Assembly (NCBI RefSeq): GCF_016801865.2
Contig: NC_068939.1
Coordinates: 93,824,067-93,888,066 of the forward strand
Source of the DNA: Culex pipiens pallens
Taxonomy: Eukaryota > Arthropoda > Insecta > Diptera > Culicidae
Direction of reading: 5' to 3'
DNA length: 64,000 nucleotides
Every line of letters starts with the position of its first letter. Position 1 is the first letter of the stretch. The notes under the pieces are model-generated. The model did not search any database. It was not told where the DNA came from and saw only the letters and a list, made by a program, of their open reading frames with translations. Below, one piece after another: positions 48,788 to 59,345 of this stretch. Made by a program: the position numbers and the translations under genes.

Positions 48788-51127
48788 GTACTGTATTCTG
48801 AAGATCTAAGTTTCAAAAAAATGGGTGCCACGTAGGGTGCCCAGAACATGAGACTTTTTCTTAAAACCTCGCTCCACAAGCTGAATATTTTTCCTTGAGC
48901 TTGTTTAGGGCAAATGGTCAAATATCAGCGACATCGAGTGTGAGCGAAGTAAGATTATCGTTGAAAAATTAATGCTCTATAACTTTGTCGAACATACCAA
49001 AGCTGTAAAACTCAATCCTAAAATTTTACTAGCGATTTCAAAAACTCTTTTTTGTATGGAAAACATTTTTCACCAACTTCAGGCTCGAGTATCAATGGGT
49101 TTATCTTAACCAATTTTGCTCAAAATTGGCACATGAGCTTTAAATAACCCAAAACCCCGTTTTTTGCTTGTGGAGCAGAGGGTCATTTTTCCTGGGCACC
49201 CTAGTGCCACATAATGTCATCCTAACGTTGACCAAATCGGCATTCTTGGGATGAAAACTCGTCAACTAAGTTCCATGTGCATGATAAAGCGGCCTTCGTG
49301 TTCAAAAGGTTTGCAAACTGGATTTCGCCATGTATAAATGTTGATTTTCAGAACAGATTGCACAAGGATTCACAATTGGGAATATAACCAATTCAACCTG
49401 AACGAGATTCTCATCACCACACCCATGGTCCAGAGTTGAGAGAATTGTTCCCTCAAAATTGATTGAGGGCCCTGGTTCGATTCTCGAAAGTATTACTTTT
49501 TGTTTTTTTTAATCGGGGGATTTTTTTTAAAGGAAACTAGATGGAGGGAATTACTCTCTCGGCAATTTGAAGCTGTGTTCGTGTGTCTCTCCACTCGAGG
49601 CCATCATTCTCTCGGACGAGTGTGGCCGATTTTTGGGTGCATGGAAGTCGAGAAGTGTTGATGCTTCGCTTTTTTTAAGGGGACAAGAGAATATCTTTAC
49701 GATGTCAGTTAAATTTAAATTTAATGTTTAATTTTTTTACTCAACTGAATGTAGTTTTGCCCTACCCTCACACAAGTTCAAACAATTTCAAACGAGCAAC
49801 TGCAATCTGCAAAACGTCTCTATCCTGTTTGATTTATCCAGCAGTTTATTTGAAAATCTGCTTGTCTATAACAGAATCCAGAGCGATACCGACCGAACGG
49901 CTATGGCCTGGGGCTGGTCTGTAAGTTACCCAGCTGCAAGCAATACCTTGTTGTAGTCCTCAAAGCCTTTTCTATATCCATTCTTGGAGCAGTTACTCTG
50001 AACAAGCTCCTCGTCTCTCTCCCGTTTTTGTGTCGGGTGGATGCAGCTATTGCGATAAATATATTAAATGTAGATTGCTCGAGAAGATTGCATAAATACT
50101 GTGTTCTGCTTTTTTTTCATGAAATCGACAGAGCGAAGCAAACTGGTCCATGCGGTGTATGTGTGCCAGCACTGTGTACCAAAAGGAGTAATAGTGCACA
50201 AAAGTTTACGAAGATTCGATGTAGCGTGCTATATTGTCTTGTCTTCTTACACTGCTCGTTGTTTGAGCAGCCCCCCTTTTTCGGAGAAGGTTGAGTCGAG
50301 GGAATGATAAGACGGGGCTGACTATCCCAAGTATCATTGTCGGTAGATTTACTTCACACAATCTGGGGCGCTGGATCTTTTGAGAAGGGGGACCTCTCTG
50401 GAAAGAGGCAGGATGCAGGTCTTTGCATCCCGAACATGGACCCAGAACTGCTCAACAATGCGTTTGATGTAGCGAGCATGTCGGAGCTGAATATTGCAAA
50501 AATGTTCTAAGTTAAATATGGAATAGACACAATGGGGTACAAGGGATAAGCTTGAAAAGGTGCTGTTTTGGGAACGTAGTTGAACGAAAATATTTAGCTG
50601 TTATTTATACTAAGTTGAGCGTTTGAAACAGTTGAGCACTCACATAAAACTGATATACGAGTGTGATGAAAAATGGCATAAAACATTTCAAAAATGATTG
50701 CGGATACATTCGACCATATTGTCACAAATGCATTTTTTCGACTAATTATACTTTGCAATGCTCTTAAAATTTTATATTAGGTCTCTCAGAGAAGTTAAAA
50801 CTGGGTCATTACACCTTAATCGCACACAAAAAAGTGCAAAATTCCAATCAACAACACCCCAATATGATTCGCCATCTCAAGATAAGCAGAATCTCTATAT
50901 TCTCTTTCAAACATAGCAATCCTTATAATCTATTTTTTTAAATTGTTAGTAAGTTTATTTCGCTTCATGAAGGTAATTTCCTTTTTTGATGTTAATATGT
51001 AATTTTGTGTTTCGTTTCAACCTCGATATTAAATTAAAATTTGGAAGAAAAACCTCGGACAATCTTTGAAAAGTTAAAGTCCGCCAAAAGTGAATATTCG
51101 GGTTTTCCTGATTACTATTAAAAAAAG
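48788..51127. other. No gene seen
   Basis: Short frames only (up to 88 codons at 50,028-50,294), none with a domain. A GGTTCGATTCTCG B-box-like motif at 49,472-49,484 has no full tRNA fold around it. Confidence 0.45.
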
Positions 51128-52302
51128 TTACTTAATCCACCTTTAGGTGGTTGATGCCTTCCTCACATAAAGTCAATATATTCAGTAAAAATAGCAACAT
51201 TCCCCTTTTACATGTTTAACAAATCAAATTTATTACTAATTTCTTTTGATAGGGTTCGTAGACCTTTAATATTTCTGGCTTATTGGCAAGGTCTGATGAA
51301 AAACCTATTCAACGATATTTTGCATCGAAGATTCATGCAATATTTCTATCACAATATTTGAAATCCGGCCCCCAGAAAGTGTATAAATAACACTTAAGTG
51401 CTAATAACTTTTGATATGGTTGTCAGATCTTCTATTTTTTTGGCTCATTAGAAAATTCTTTTTAATACCTTTCTTGTAGCTGACGGTGTCAGATTTAGTT
51501 GAACCGAAGTAGTTTCAATTATTAGAAAAAACTTACTCGCGCATCCTGTGACGCAACAATCAGGAAAATCAAGAAATTCCCAAGCGGTGTCGGGTAATTT
51601 AGAAGAAAGATTTATTTTATTACATTTCCTGTAAGAAACACGAAATCCAAGAAAACCATTATCGACAGGAAAGGCAGCTAGGTTTCTAGGAACATCAGAA
51701 AACCCTTTTCAGAAGTACAAATCAGAAGGTTAAAATCAAACGAAGACATAACCATATATCCTGCAAGTTTATCAGATCCTAGAATCAGAAACACGAAAAG
51801 ACGGTATTGTCCGCACAGAGCTTGAGAACAAGCATCCGAAGCATGTTCGCGCACCTGAATACAAAGTAGCACGTATAGAGTGAAAGGGACGATCGAGCAA
51901 ACGGATTAATCGATCAAAGCAGAGAGAAAGTAGAAATTGAGCGAACGATGCCACTAGAATAGAGAGGACAAAACATAGAACGAACTATGATCGCCGCGTA
52001 AGCGAGATAGACAAGCTATGCGCGTATGGAAGAAAAGGACAAAAGTCCAGGAGAGAGGTTTAGAACAAGAGAGAAATCTCTTGATTGAGAGCATTGAAAA
52101 ATTGTACTAAATTTAAGGAACTATATAATGTAACCGAAACTTTTTAATAAAAAGTCACTTTTTAATCACCAGTTTGTTAGTTTACACCCTCGAACTTACG
52201 CCGGGTTAATTTACTAATAATCCGAAAATAATGTTATTGAAGTAATGCACTGCACATTACATTTCTGAAAATGTATAACATGTTAGGTTTTCTTGCAAAA
52301 AC
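51128..52302 (-). repeat. Family A repeat, copy interrupted by a solo LTR
   Basis: The copy begins with ACTTAATCCACCTTTAGGTGG and GCCTTCCTCACA, the right end of family A on the minus strand. It contains the internal GGTTGTCAGATCT / CACTTAAGTG unit and is split by the LTR at 51,475-52,261. It stops abruptly at 52,302 where another copy starts. No coding frame is supported. Confidence 0.8.
51475..52261. mobile_element. Solo LTR of an LTR retrotransposon
   Basis: The 787-bp insert starts TGTA and ends TACA (TG...CA with a short inverted repeat). It is flanked by exact 5-bp duplications TTTCT at 51,470-51,474 and 52,262-52,266. It interrupts a family A repeat whose sequence resumes on the other side. 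There is no internal gag/pol sequence, so this is what remains after LTR-LTR recombination. An AATAAA-like stretch (near 52,146) precedes the 3' end. The 5-bp duplication fits Ty3/gypsy or BEL/Pao; the family is not recognised. Confidence 0.85.
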
Positions 52303-53006
52303 ATTACTTAATCCACCCTTAGGTGGTTGGTGCCTTCCTCACATTTAGAGGGTAATGCTATCCAAAATAGATACAAAAGGGCGGACCTTTCAGTGTTCTA
52401 TCAACTTGATTCATTATTCATACCATCAGATTGGTTAGTCAGATCATCATAGTTCAGGGCACTGACGTGCTTATAACTTTTGACAGGGTTGTCAGATCTG
52501 CAATCTTTTGAACTCGTTGAAAATGTCTTTTGATAACCTATCCAACGACAGGTCTCATGATAGATCCGGACAACGTTTTCATCAATTTATCTGAGATCCG
52601 GCCTCTAAAAAGTTTATTAATAACACTTAAATGCTTATAACTTTTGATAGGGTTGTCAGATCTGCAATCTATTGAACTCATTGGAAAGGTTTTTTAATTA
52701 TCTATCCAACGACAGGTCGCATGATAGATCCGGACAACGTTTTCATCAAATTATCTGAGATCCGGATCCAAAAAAGTTCATAAATAACACTTAAGTGCTT
52801 ATAACTTTTGATAGAGTTGTCAGATCTGCAATCTATAAAACTCGTTGGAAAGGTTTTTTTATTACCTATCCTACGACAGGTCGCATGATAGATCAAGACA
52901 ACGTTTTCATCGAATTGTCTGAGATCAAAAGTAACAAGACGCTTTGCATAGTAGAGGACAATATTTTGGAACTTTTTGCCAAATTGGCCGGTAAATTCCG
53001 ACCAAA

Positions 53007-55128
53007 ATGGATTCGCTACGGGTCCACACTTTTTACCTCGACATCCGGGGAATAAAGAAGCTGAAGCTGGAGAATGTCTACGACTTCATTGCCGATAAGC
53101 TGTTACTCACCGAAGCCGACGTAGCAGCAATCCAGCCGGATCTCGCCGAAAGCAAAGTGTACGTCGAATGCCACTCTCTGGAGAAAGCAGAAGAAGTCGT
53201 CCGCAGATTCGATGGAAGCCAGGAGCTGGTCAACAACGGTGAGGTGCACAAGATCAAGCTGCAGATGGAAGACGGTGCCACGGAGGTGAAAATTTACCAT
53301 TTGCCTCCACGGATGCCGAATGAGGAGATCACCCGATTCATGGAGAGTTATGGAGAAATCCTGAGCATCAGGAACGAGACATGCAAGTCTAAGCGGTTCG
53401 CTAACACACCGAACGGCGTACGAATGGTCCGGATCCGTCTACGGAAGCAGATCCCGTCTTTTATCTCGGTGAAGGGTTACAGCACGTACGTAACCTACTC
53501 CAATCTAGAGGGTGACGATTCTCGAGATTTTCAATTTCCCGGGAATCGAGAGTTGAATTTTGCAATTTCCCGGGAATTCCCGGGACCCGGGAGATTTTTT
53601 TAACTATGCCAATAGTGCCAATCATTTATAAAGAAAAGTGATTAATGTGTTTCTTTTCAATGAATTTAGATACAATTAATTTATACTTATTCAATTAAAC
53701 GTTAATTACTAGCCTCGTTATTTTCGGGAACTGTCTACCTTTATTTTTTTTTTCTGAATCTGCAAATACAAGATCGCTTCTTGATTTTTTTGAACTCATA
53801 ATTGCAGTTTAAAATGTTTACGAATCTTAATTCGTACTAAGTGATTTTTCAAAAGTTGCACAAACTTGTTTATAGATTTTTGTGATGTAAAATTTCCCAG
53901 TATCGGTATTTTTGCAATATGATAAATAACGTCTCAAAACAACAATTTAAAATTGTTTTTTTACTGTAAATATAACTGCGGGCGTCAATAATTAGAGTTC
54001 ACGCGCCAAATCAACGCAGAACTTCAGTTCATCTTGCTGATTTTTACACTGCGGTAGTTAGGCGGCAATAATCTCCTGTCACTCACAGCTAAGGAGAAAC
54101 GTGATTTTATCTCGCAATAAGCAATATTAATTGACGAAATAGTTATTAGGAAAATCCGAATGTTCAAATGTGGCGGATCTTAACTTTATAAAGATTGCCA
54201 GAGTTTTTTTTTAAATTAAAAATGAGGTTGATGCGAAACACAAAACAATTTATTGACATCGAAAAAGAAAAAAAAAACCTTAGCATTACCAAAAAAAAAA
54301 ACTAGATTGAGAGGATTGCTATGCTCGAGAGAGGATGTGTAAATTATACTTATCTTGAAAAGTCTTTTCCTCTTTGAAATAATAATTAGAAACAATAACT
54401 GCTAAGTATGCTTATGTTAAAATTTAAACTTTCTGAATAAGAAGATTAGAGATGCATTGGTTTATTCAAACTTGAACACCGAATATTAAATTTAACATCC
54501 AATGACAAAAACAATTTCGAATTAGTTGATTGGCTGATTAGTTTATATAATTTTGCTTCGATATTCATAAGCTTAAAATTTCCCGGGAGTCTCGACCAAA
54601 TTTCCCGGGAATCGAGAGGTCCAAAAATGGTCGATTTCCCGGGAATTCCCGCTCGTCACCCTCTACTCCAATCAGATCCAGACGTGTAAACACTGTGGTG
54701 ATTGTGTTCACTACGGTACAAGCTGCGGAGAGAACCGTGTCAACAAGGCAGCTACTGGACGAGCACAAATATCGTACGCCGACATCGCCTCTGGTTCCGT
54801 AACGTCGTCTAGATCGGGAGCATCGGGAATCGAAGTCCCGAAAATTCCGGCACTTAGCAGGGATGGTCATAACCTCAATTCAACCGAAAACAAAAGACCA
54901 GCACCGACTGATGGCGAAACTGAACCGGCGAAAAAAGCAACACCACAGACACAAACCGAAGCAAACAATCAACTGCAGATCCCGATCGAGACTAAGACAT
55001 CAAGTTCATCCAGCATCCACACCATTCCACGAGAAGAGAGACAGACGAAGCAGAGGCAGATGGAAATCGACGAAGAGAGCGATGCTGGTTTGGAAAAACG
55101 GCTTCGATCTCGAAAAACAAGCAAGTAA
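53007..55128 (+). pseudogene. ORF1 nucleic-acid-binding protein, interrupted by a hAT element
   Basis: The start is the first ATG after an in-frame TAA at 52,992-52,994, with a good context (AAAATGG). The first 166 codons (53,007-53,504) form a mixed alpha/beta segment that looks RRM-like. The frame then enters the hAT element and ends early, giving a 198-residue product with foreign C-terminal residues. After the element and its target duplication the same frame resumes at 54,673 and runs to TAA at 55,126-55,128, another 151 codons, so the uninterrupted protein would be 317 aa. Just past the break, at 54,685-54,726, is a zinc knuckle of form C-x2-C-x4-H-x4-C, followed by a polar, Ser/Thr- and Lys/Arg-rich tail. 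ORF1 proteins of this kind bind element RNA and form the RNP. The break removes the knuckle, so this copy should be non-functional in cis. Confidence 0.88.
53506..54665. mobile_element. Non-autonomous hAT-like element inside ORF1
   Basis: The 1,160-bp element has perfect 13-bp inverted ends (TAGAGGGTGACGA) and exact 8-bp target duplications CTCCAATC at 53,498-53,505 and 54,666-54,673. Eight-bp duplications and short TAG/CAG-type ends are hAT hallmarks. The ends carry repeated subterminal TTCCCGGGAA palindromes (for example 53,530-53,577 and 54,580-54,650). No transposase-size frame is present, so it must have moved with an enzyme supplied in trans. It splits ORF1 four codons before the zinc knuckle. 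Because the retrotransposon is otherwise intact, this insertion is the youngest event in the stack. Confidence 0.93.
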
Positions 55129-55154
55129 AGTACCCTCTCAACTAACACACCATC

Positions 55155-58100
55155 ATGCCTGATAACGTACCACACTCTTACACGATCGCTACCATTAACC
55201 TTAATGGTATACACAACCAAACAAAACTACAAGCGCTTGCATCATTCGTACACTCTCACGATCTTGATGTCGTATGCATGCAAGAGGTGGTGGCTGATGA
55301 TATTAGTATACCAGGGTATACTATAGTGTTCAATATTGACGAGAATCGAAGAGGAACAGCTGTTGCAACAAAAAATGGAATTAGAATAACACAAATCCGG
55401 AAAAGCGTTGACTCGAGAATCATCTGCGTATTGGTGGAGAATGCAGTTACTGTTTTGAACCTGTATGCACCATCTGGTTCGAACAACAGAGCAGCAAGAG
55501 AAAGATTCTTCTCTGAATCGGTCCCTTTCCACCTGCAAGGACACGCGGAGGTCCTTATTCTAGCTGGAGACTGTAATGCAGTAACTGATGCTGTGGACTC
55601 AACGGGTAGCTCCAACATGAGTGCTGCACTTAAACGGTTAACGTCTGGGCTGGATCTGGTTGACTCGTGGAAGCACATGAACCACACAGTGGTCGACTAC
55701 ACTTTTGTTAGAGGGCGATCCATGTCCAGAATAGACAAGATCTATGTTTCTAAAAGCCAGGTACGAAACATCCGATCTGCAACCATTCAAGCAAATTGTT
55801 TTAGTGGCCACAAGACGGTCATTACGAGAGTGGTTCTACCAGCTAGCTCTCGTTTGTGCAGCAGACCCATATGGAGACTCAACAACACCCTGCTGACTGA
55901 GGAAAACATGCTTGAGCTGAGCCAGAAGTGGGCGTACTGGAAGCGGTTCAAGCAAAACTACGACTCGTGGCTGGAATGGTGGGTACTCTTTGTGAAGGAA
56001 AAGCTGGCCAGATTTTTCAAATGGAAGCAGGGCATTGTCACACGGAGATTCCAAGCCACGATGGGGTTCCAGTATGCTTGCTTGAGGAGGGCGTATCAGC
56101 AACACCTAGCGACGGACTGCACAGCAGAGATCAACAGGATAAAAACTGTTATGCTACAAACACAGAAACAGTTCTCGACCTCCCGCCGACCGAGAAACGA
56201 ACGTTTCTTGTGCGGGGAGAACGTCTCGATCTTTCAGCTGGAAGAAGATCTCCGGCGGCGATCGGAAACCACAATCCGCCAGATGCAGCACGAAGATCAA
56301 CAGCTCACTGAACCAGCACAAATCGTGGAGCACGTGCAGCAGCATTTTGGCCGTCTATTCGCCAGAGAAGAAGTCGATCAACACACAAACTTCGTGCCGG
56401 AGAGAAGGATCACAAATTCGAGGATCAACGATCAGCTGATGGACGACATTGGAGAGCAAGAGATTCTGGCGGCTATCCGAGCCTCTGCACCAAACAAATC
56501 CCCTGGGAGAGACGGTCTTACCAGAGAGTTTTATCTCAAAATGTGGCCAACAATCCGGATCGAAATAACAGCAATCCTCAACGAGATGAAAAATGGGAGA
56601 ATGAGAGGGGACTGCACGGAAGGGGTAATGGTTCTTATAAAAAAGAAACATGCTGGAGACAGCATAAGCGCTTATCGACCCATCACACTGCTTAATGTCG
56701 ATTACAAAATTTTGAGTAGAGTGTTGAAGTGTCGGATGAGCGATCTCATTCCCATGGTCCTAAGCGAGAACCAAAAGTGCAGCAACGGAAAGCAAACCAT
56801 TTTCGAAGCAGTCAATCTGATTCGAGACCGTATTGGAATCATGCACCAGCAGGGAAGCAGTGGTTTGATAATTGCGTGCGATCTCTCTAGTGCTTTCGAC
56901 AGAGTTGATCACGAATTCTTACTCTCCACCCTATCAGCAATGGGGTTCAACGACCGCTTCGTGCAGTGGCTCGCTCAAGGGATGCAGTCGGCCTCAACTA
57001 GAATCCTGATCAACGGTCAACTTTCTGGAGCTTTCAACGTCCGCCGGTCAGTGCGCCAAGGAGATCCACTCAGCATGCTGTTGTTCGTCGTATACCTCCA
57101 GCCGTTACTGGAGAAGCTGGTGCAAATCTGCAACGGGCCGGGAGAAGCAGTAGTGGCGTATGCAGACGACGTTACAGTGATCCTGAGGGATGCGACGAAG
57201 GTGAACCTGGTGCTGCAGTGCTTCCGGGAGTTCGGGGCGTCCTCCGGGGCAGTGCTGAATCTACAGAAAACTGTGGCCTTGAAAATGGGTGAAGTTGACG
57301 TACCAGCAGAGCTCACCGTCAAGGAGGAAGTGAAAGTCTTGGGGATCACTTTCAGAAACAACCTTAAAGCGACCATCGAGAAAAACTGGCACGAGCTTAG
57401 ACGAAGTCTGGTGGGAATGCTCGCCAAAAACCGCCCTCGTGTTCTCAATATCAAACAAAAAGTAGTCCTTCTAAATGTGTTTGTCTGCTCCAAGATTTGG
57501 TATACTGCATCAGTGCTCCCCCTCAACAACAAATATGCAGCAGAATTTACGAAATACATCGGGTTCTATCTATGGTCTGGGATTCCCCATAGAGTGCGAT
57601 TCAACCAAATTATTAGAAGCAAGGATAAAGGAGGACTAGGCCTACACTGTCCAAAAACTAAAGCACAGTCGCTTTTGGTTAATCGGTTTCTAAAAACGCA
57701 GCCTCAGATAACAGAGATCGAACGTTTGATATCAAGAGACACCTGCCCCCGCGAGTTGCCACACCTACAACAAATAAAAGATGTTCGAGAGCGACTGCCG
57801 CAAAATCTTCTGGATGGCCCTCAATCCAACAGTATTTACTTGCATATGCTGAGTCAACTTCCACCCATCCCACTGACACAGCAAATCAACCGGAACTGGA
57901 GGAGAATATGGAAGCACGCTGAACATCGAACACTCACGTCGGAGGAGAAGTCTATGTTTTATCGGCTGATAAACGGGAAACTGGAGCACAAGGATTTGCG
58001 ACACAGGATGGACGACAACCGGTGGCCGGATCCCAACTGCGCAGAATGTCAACAACAAGAAACCATCAAGCATAAGTTTGCTGAATGCAGAACAGTAGCG

Positions 58101-58316
58101 GTGCTCTGGCAGGAAGCGACAAGGCAGATCTTGGCAACCAGCGGCCGAGGGTTATCTTTCGATGATCTCCAGTTTCCGGATCTCCTGAACGTGGACAGAG
58201 GAAGAATCGGGAGGATTTTGAAAACCTTCATCCGGTACATAATGTATTGCGAAGAAACATCAATTGAGCAAAGAAGTGTTAGAAACCTAAAAAGTTACTT
58301 GACGATTTTCTTATAA
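55155..58316 (+). CDS. ORF2: APE-type endonuclease plus reverse transcriptase
   Basis: This intact 1,053-aa frame encodes the enzyme for target-primed reverse transcription: it nicks genomic DNA and copies element RNA from the nick. The endonuclease spans residues ~8-228, with INLNG at 14-18, QE at 43-44, YAP at 104-106, GDCN at 138-141, RIDKIYVS at 192-199 and SGH at 217-219. The last motif is usually SDH, so the Asp of the Asp-His pair is Gly here. The RT spans ~430-735: NKSPGRDGL at 447-455, YRPITLLN at 507-514, CDLSSAFD at 575-582 (catalytic D576), RQGDP at 634-638, YADD at 669-672 and VLGITF at 728-733. A C-x2-C-x7-H-x4-C motif lies at 962-978. There is no RNase H. The NKSPG and YRPITLLN blocks and the absence of RNase H fit the L1/Tx1 group. 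With no stop in 1,053 codons the insertion is probably young. The start lies 26 bp after ORF1's stop. Confidence 0.95.
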   Translation: MPDNVPHSYTIATINLNGIHNQTKLQALASFVHSHDLDVVCMQEVVADDISIPGYTIVFNIDENRRGTAVATKNGIRITQIRKSVDSRIICVLVENAVTVLNLYAPSGSNNRAARERFFSESVPFHLQGHAEVLILAGDCNAVTDAVDSTGSSNMSAALKRLTSGLDLVDSWKHMNHTVVDYTFVRGRSMSRIDKIYVSKSQVRNIRSATIQANCFSGHKTVITRVVLPASSRLCSRPIWRLNNTLLTEENMLELSQKWAYWKRFKQNYDSWLEWWVLFVKEKLARFFKWKQGIVTRRFQATMGFQYACLRRAYQQHLATDCTAEINRIKTVMLQTQKQFSTSRRPRNERFLCGENVSIFQLEEDLRRRSETTIRQMQHEDQQLTEPAQIVEHVQQHFGRLFAREEVDQHTNFVPERRITNSRINDQLMDDIGEQEILAAIRASAPNKSPGRDGLTREFYLKMWPTIRIEITAILNEMKNGRMRGDCTEGVMVLIKKKHAGDSISAYRPITLLNVDYKILSRVLKCRMSDLIPMVLSENQKCSNGKQTIFEAVNLIRDRIGIMHQQGSSGLIIACDLSSAFDRVDHEFLLSTLSAMGFNDRFVQWLAQGMQSASTRILINGQLSGAFNVRRSVRQGDPLSMLLFVVYLQPLLEKLVQICNGPGEAVVAYADDVTVILRDATKVNLVLQCFREFGASSGAVLNLQKTVALKMGEVDVPAELTVKEEVKVLGITFRNNLKATIEKNWHELRRSLVGMLAKNRPRVLNIKQKVVLLNVFVCSKIWYTASVLPLNNKYAAEFTKYIGFYLWSGIPHRVRFNQIIRSKDKGGLGLHCPKTKAQSLLVNRFLKTQPQITEIERLISRDTCPRELPHLQQIKDVRERLPQNLLDGPQSNSIYLHMLSQLPPIPLTQQINRNWRRIWKHAEHRTLTSEEKSMFYRLINGKLEHKDLRHRMDDNRWPDPNCAECQQQETIKHKFAECRTVAVLWQEATRQILATSGRGLSFDDLQFPDLLNVDRGRIGRILKTFIRYIMYCEETSIEQRSVRNLKSYLTIFL

Positions 58317-58489
58317 AATAAATAAAACAAAGATTTTATACAAAAAAAAAAAAGATCCGGCTTCTAAAAATTTCATAAATAACACTTAAGTGCTTATAAC
58401 TTTTGATAGGGTTGTCAGATCTGCAATCCCTTGAACACGTTGGAAAGGTCTTTTGATTACCTTTCTAAAAATGTATATCATGACGGAGT

Positions 58490-59345
58490 TTCTTACAAAA
58501 ACCACCCTTTTTATAATCTTCCGGACTTTTGTTAAAATCGTTTTTTTAGCATAACTTTTGAAGTACTTAACCAAGCTTTTTAATTTTTAATAGCGACTTA
58601 TGGGACCCCAAGACGGATCATATGAGGTCAAAACGGTCTGAATCGGTTCAGCCAGTGACGAGATAATCCAGTGCAAATTTTTATGATCAACATCCCACCA
58701 CACACACAGATATTTGCTCAGAATTTGATTCTGAGTCGATAGGTATACGTGAAGGTGGGTCTAGGAGGTCAAATTAAGAATTTCGTTTTTCGAGTGATTT
58801 TATAGCCTTTCCTCAGTAAGGTGAGGAAGGCAAAAGCTTTGAATTGTTGTTTTGAGTCGTTATTTGTCATATTGCAATACGGGGATACTGGGAGATAATA
58901 TATTCGCTTTTTTCAGTAAGGTGAGGAAGGCAAAACCACCCTTTTTACAATCTCGGACATTAACCAAAATCGTTTTTTAAGCATAACTTTTGAAGTACTT
59001 AACTAAATTTGCTGATTTTAAATAGAGACCAATAGGTCCCCAAGACGAATCGAATGAGACTAATACGGCTAAAATCCGTTCATCCTGTTCGGAGATAATC
59101 GAGTGACAATTTTTTTGTCCACCCACCTACACACATCCACACAGACATTTGCTCAGAACATGATTCTTATTTGACATGTATACGTGAAGGTGGGTCTACG
59201 AGGTCAAATTAATAAATTCATTTTTCGAGTGATTTTATAGCCTTTCCTCAGTAAGGTGAGGAAGGCAAAAACTTTGAATTGTTGTTTTGAGTCGTTATTT
59301 GTCATATTGCAATACTGGGATACTGGGAGATTATATATTCGCTTT
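58490..59345 (-). repeat. Tandem duplication of family A end plus hAT fragment
   Basis: A unit of roughly 420 bp occurs twice (58,490-58,915 and 58,921-59,345). Each copy runs from the ACCACCCTTTTTA block through the GTGAGGAAGGC end of family A into the same hAT-derived tail ending ATATATTCGCTTTTTT. The family A halves differ at many sites, while the ~73-bp tails differ at only two. Confidence 0.75.

Larger units (their letters stand above)
52927..58353 (+). mobile_element. Non-LTR retrotransposon (L1/Tx1-like), split by a hAT insertion
   Basis: This is a complete-looking two-ORF non-LTR element: about 80 bp of 5' leader, ORF1 from 53,007, ORF2 at 55,155-58,316, overlapping AATAAA signals at 58,317-58,326 and a short A tail ending at 58,353. 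It lies inside a family A repeat. The host sequence reads GAGATC before the element and GATCCGG after the tail, giving a 4-5 bp target duplication (GATC or AGATC). Without the 1,160-bp hAT insertion the element would be about 4.27 kb. ORF1 and ORF2 are separated by 26 bp. Leader and trailer are very short, so 5' truncation cannot be excluded. No RNase H domain follows the RT. The L1/Tx1 assignment comes from the look of the RT and EN blocks; a phylogeny would settle it. Confidence 0.92.
52303..58836 (-). repeat. Family A repeat hosting the retrotransposon
   Basis: The left part (52,303-52,926) holds about three tandem ~170-bp units, each with GGTTGTCAGATCTGCAATC and CACTTAA. The right part resumes at 58,354 and runs to the opposite end TCAGTAAGGTGAGGAAGGC near 58,830. 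The retrotransposon at 52,927-58,353 splits it. The internal tandem units explain the variable length of family A copies. Confidence 0.82.

Noticed and set aside
57017..57559. 180-codon minus-strand frame within ORF2
   Set aside because: It is antisense to the conserved RT core and shows no domain of its own.
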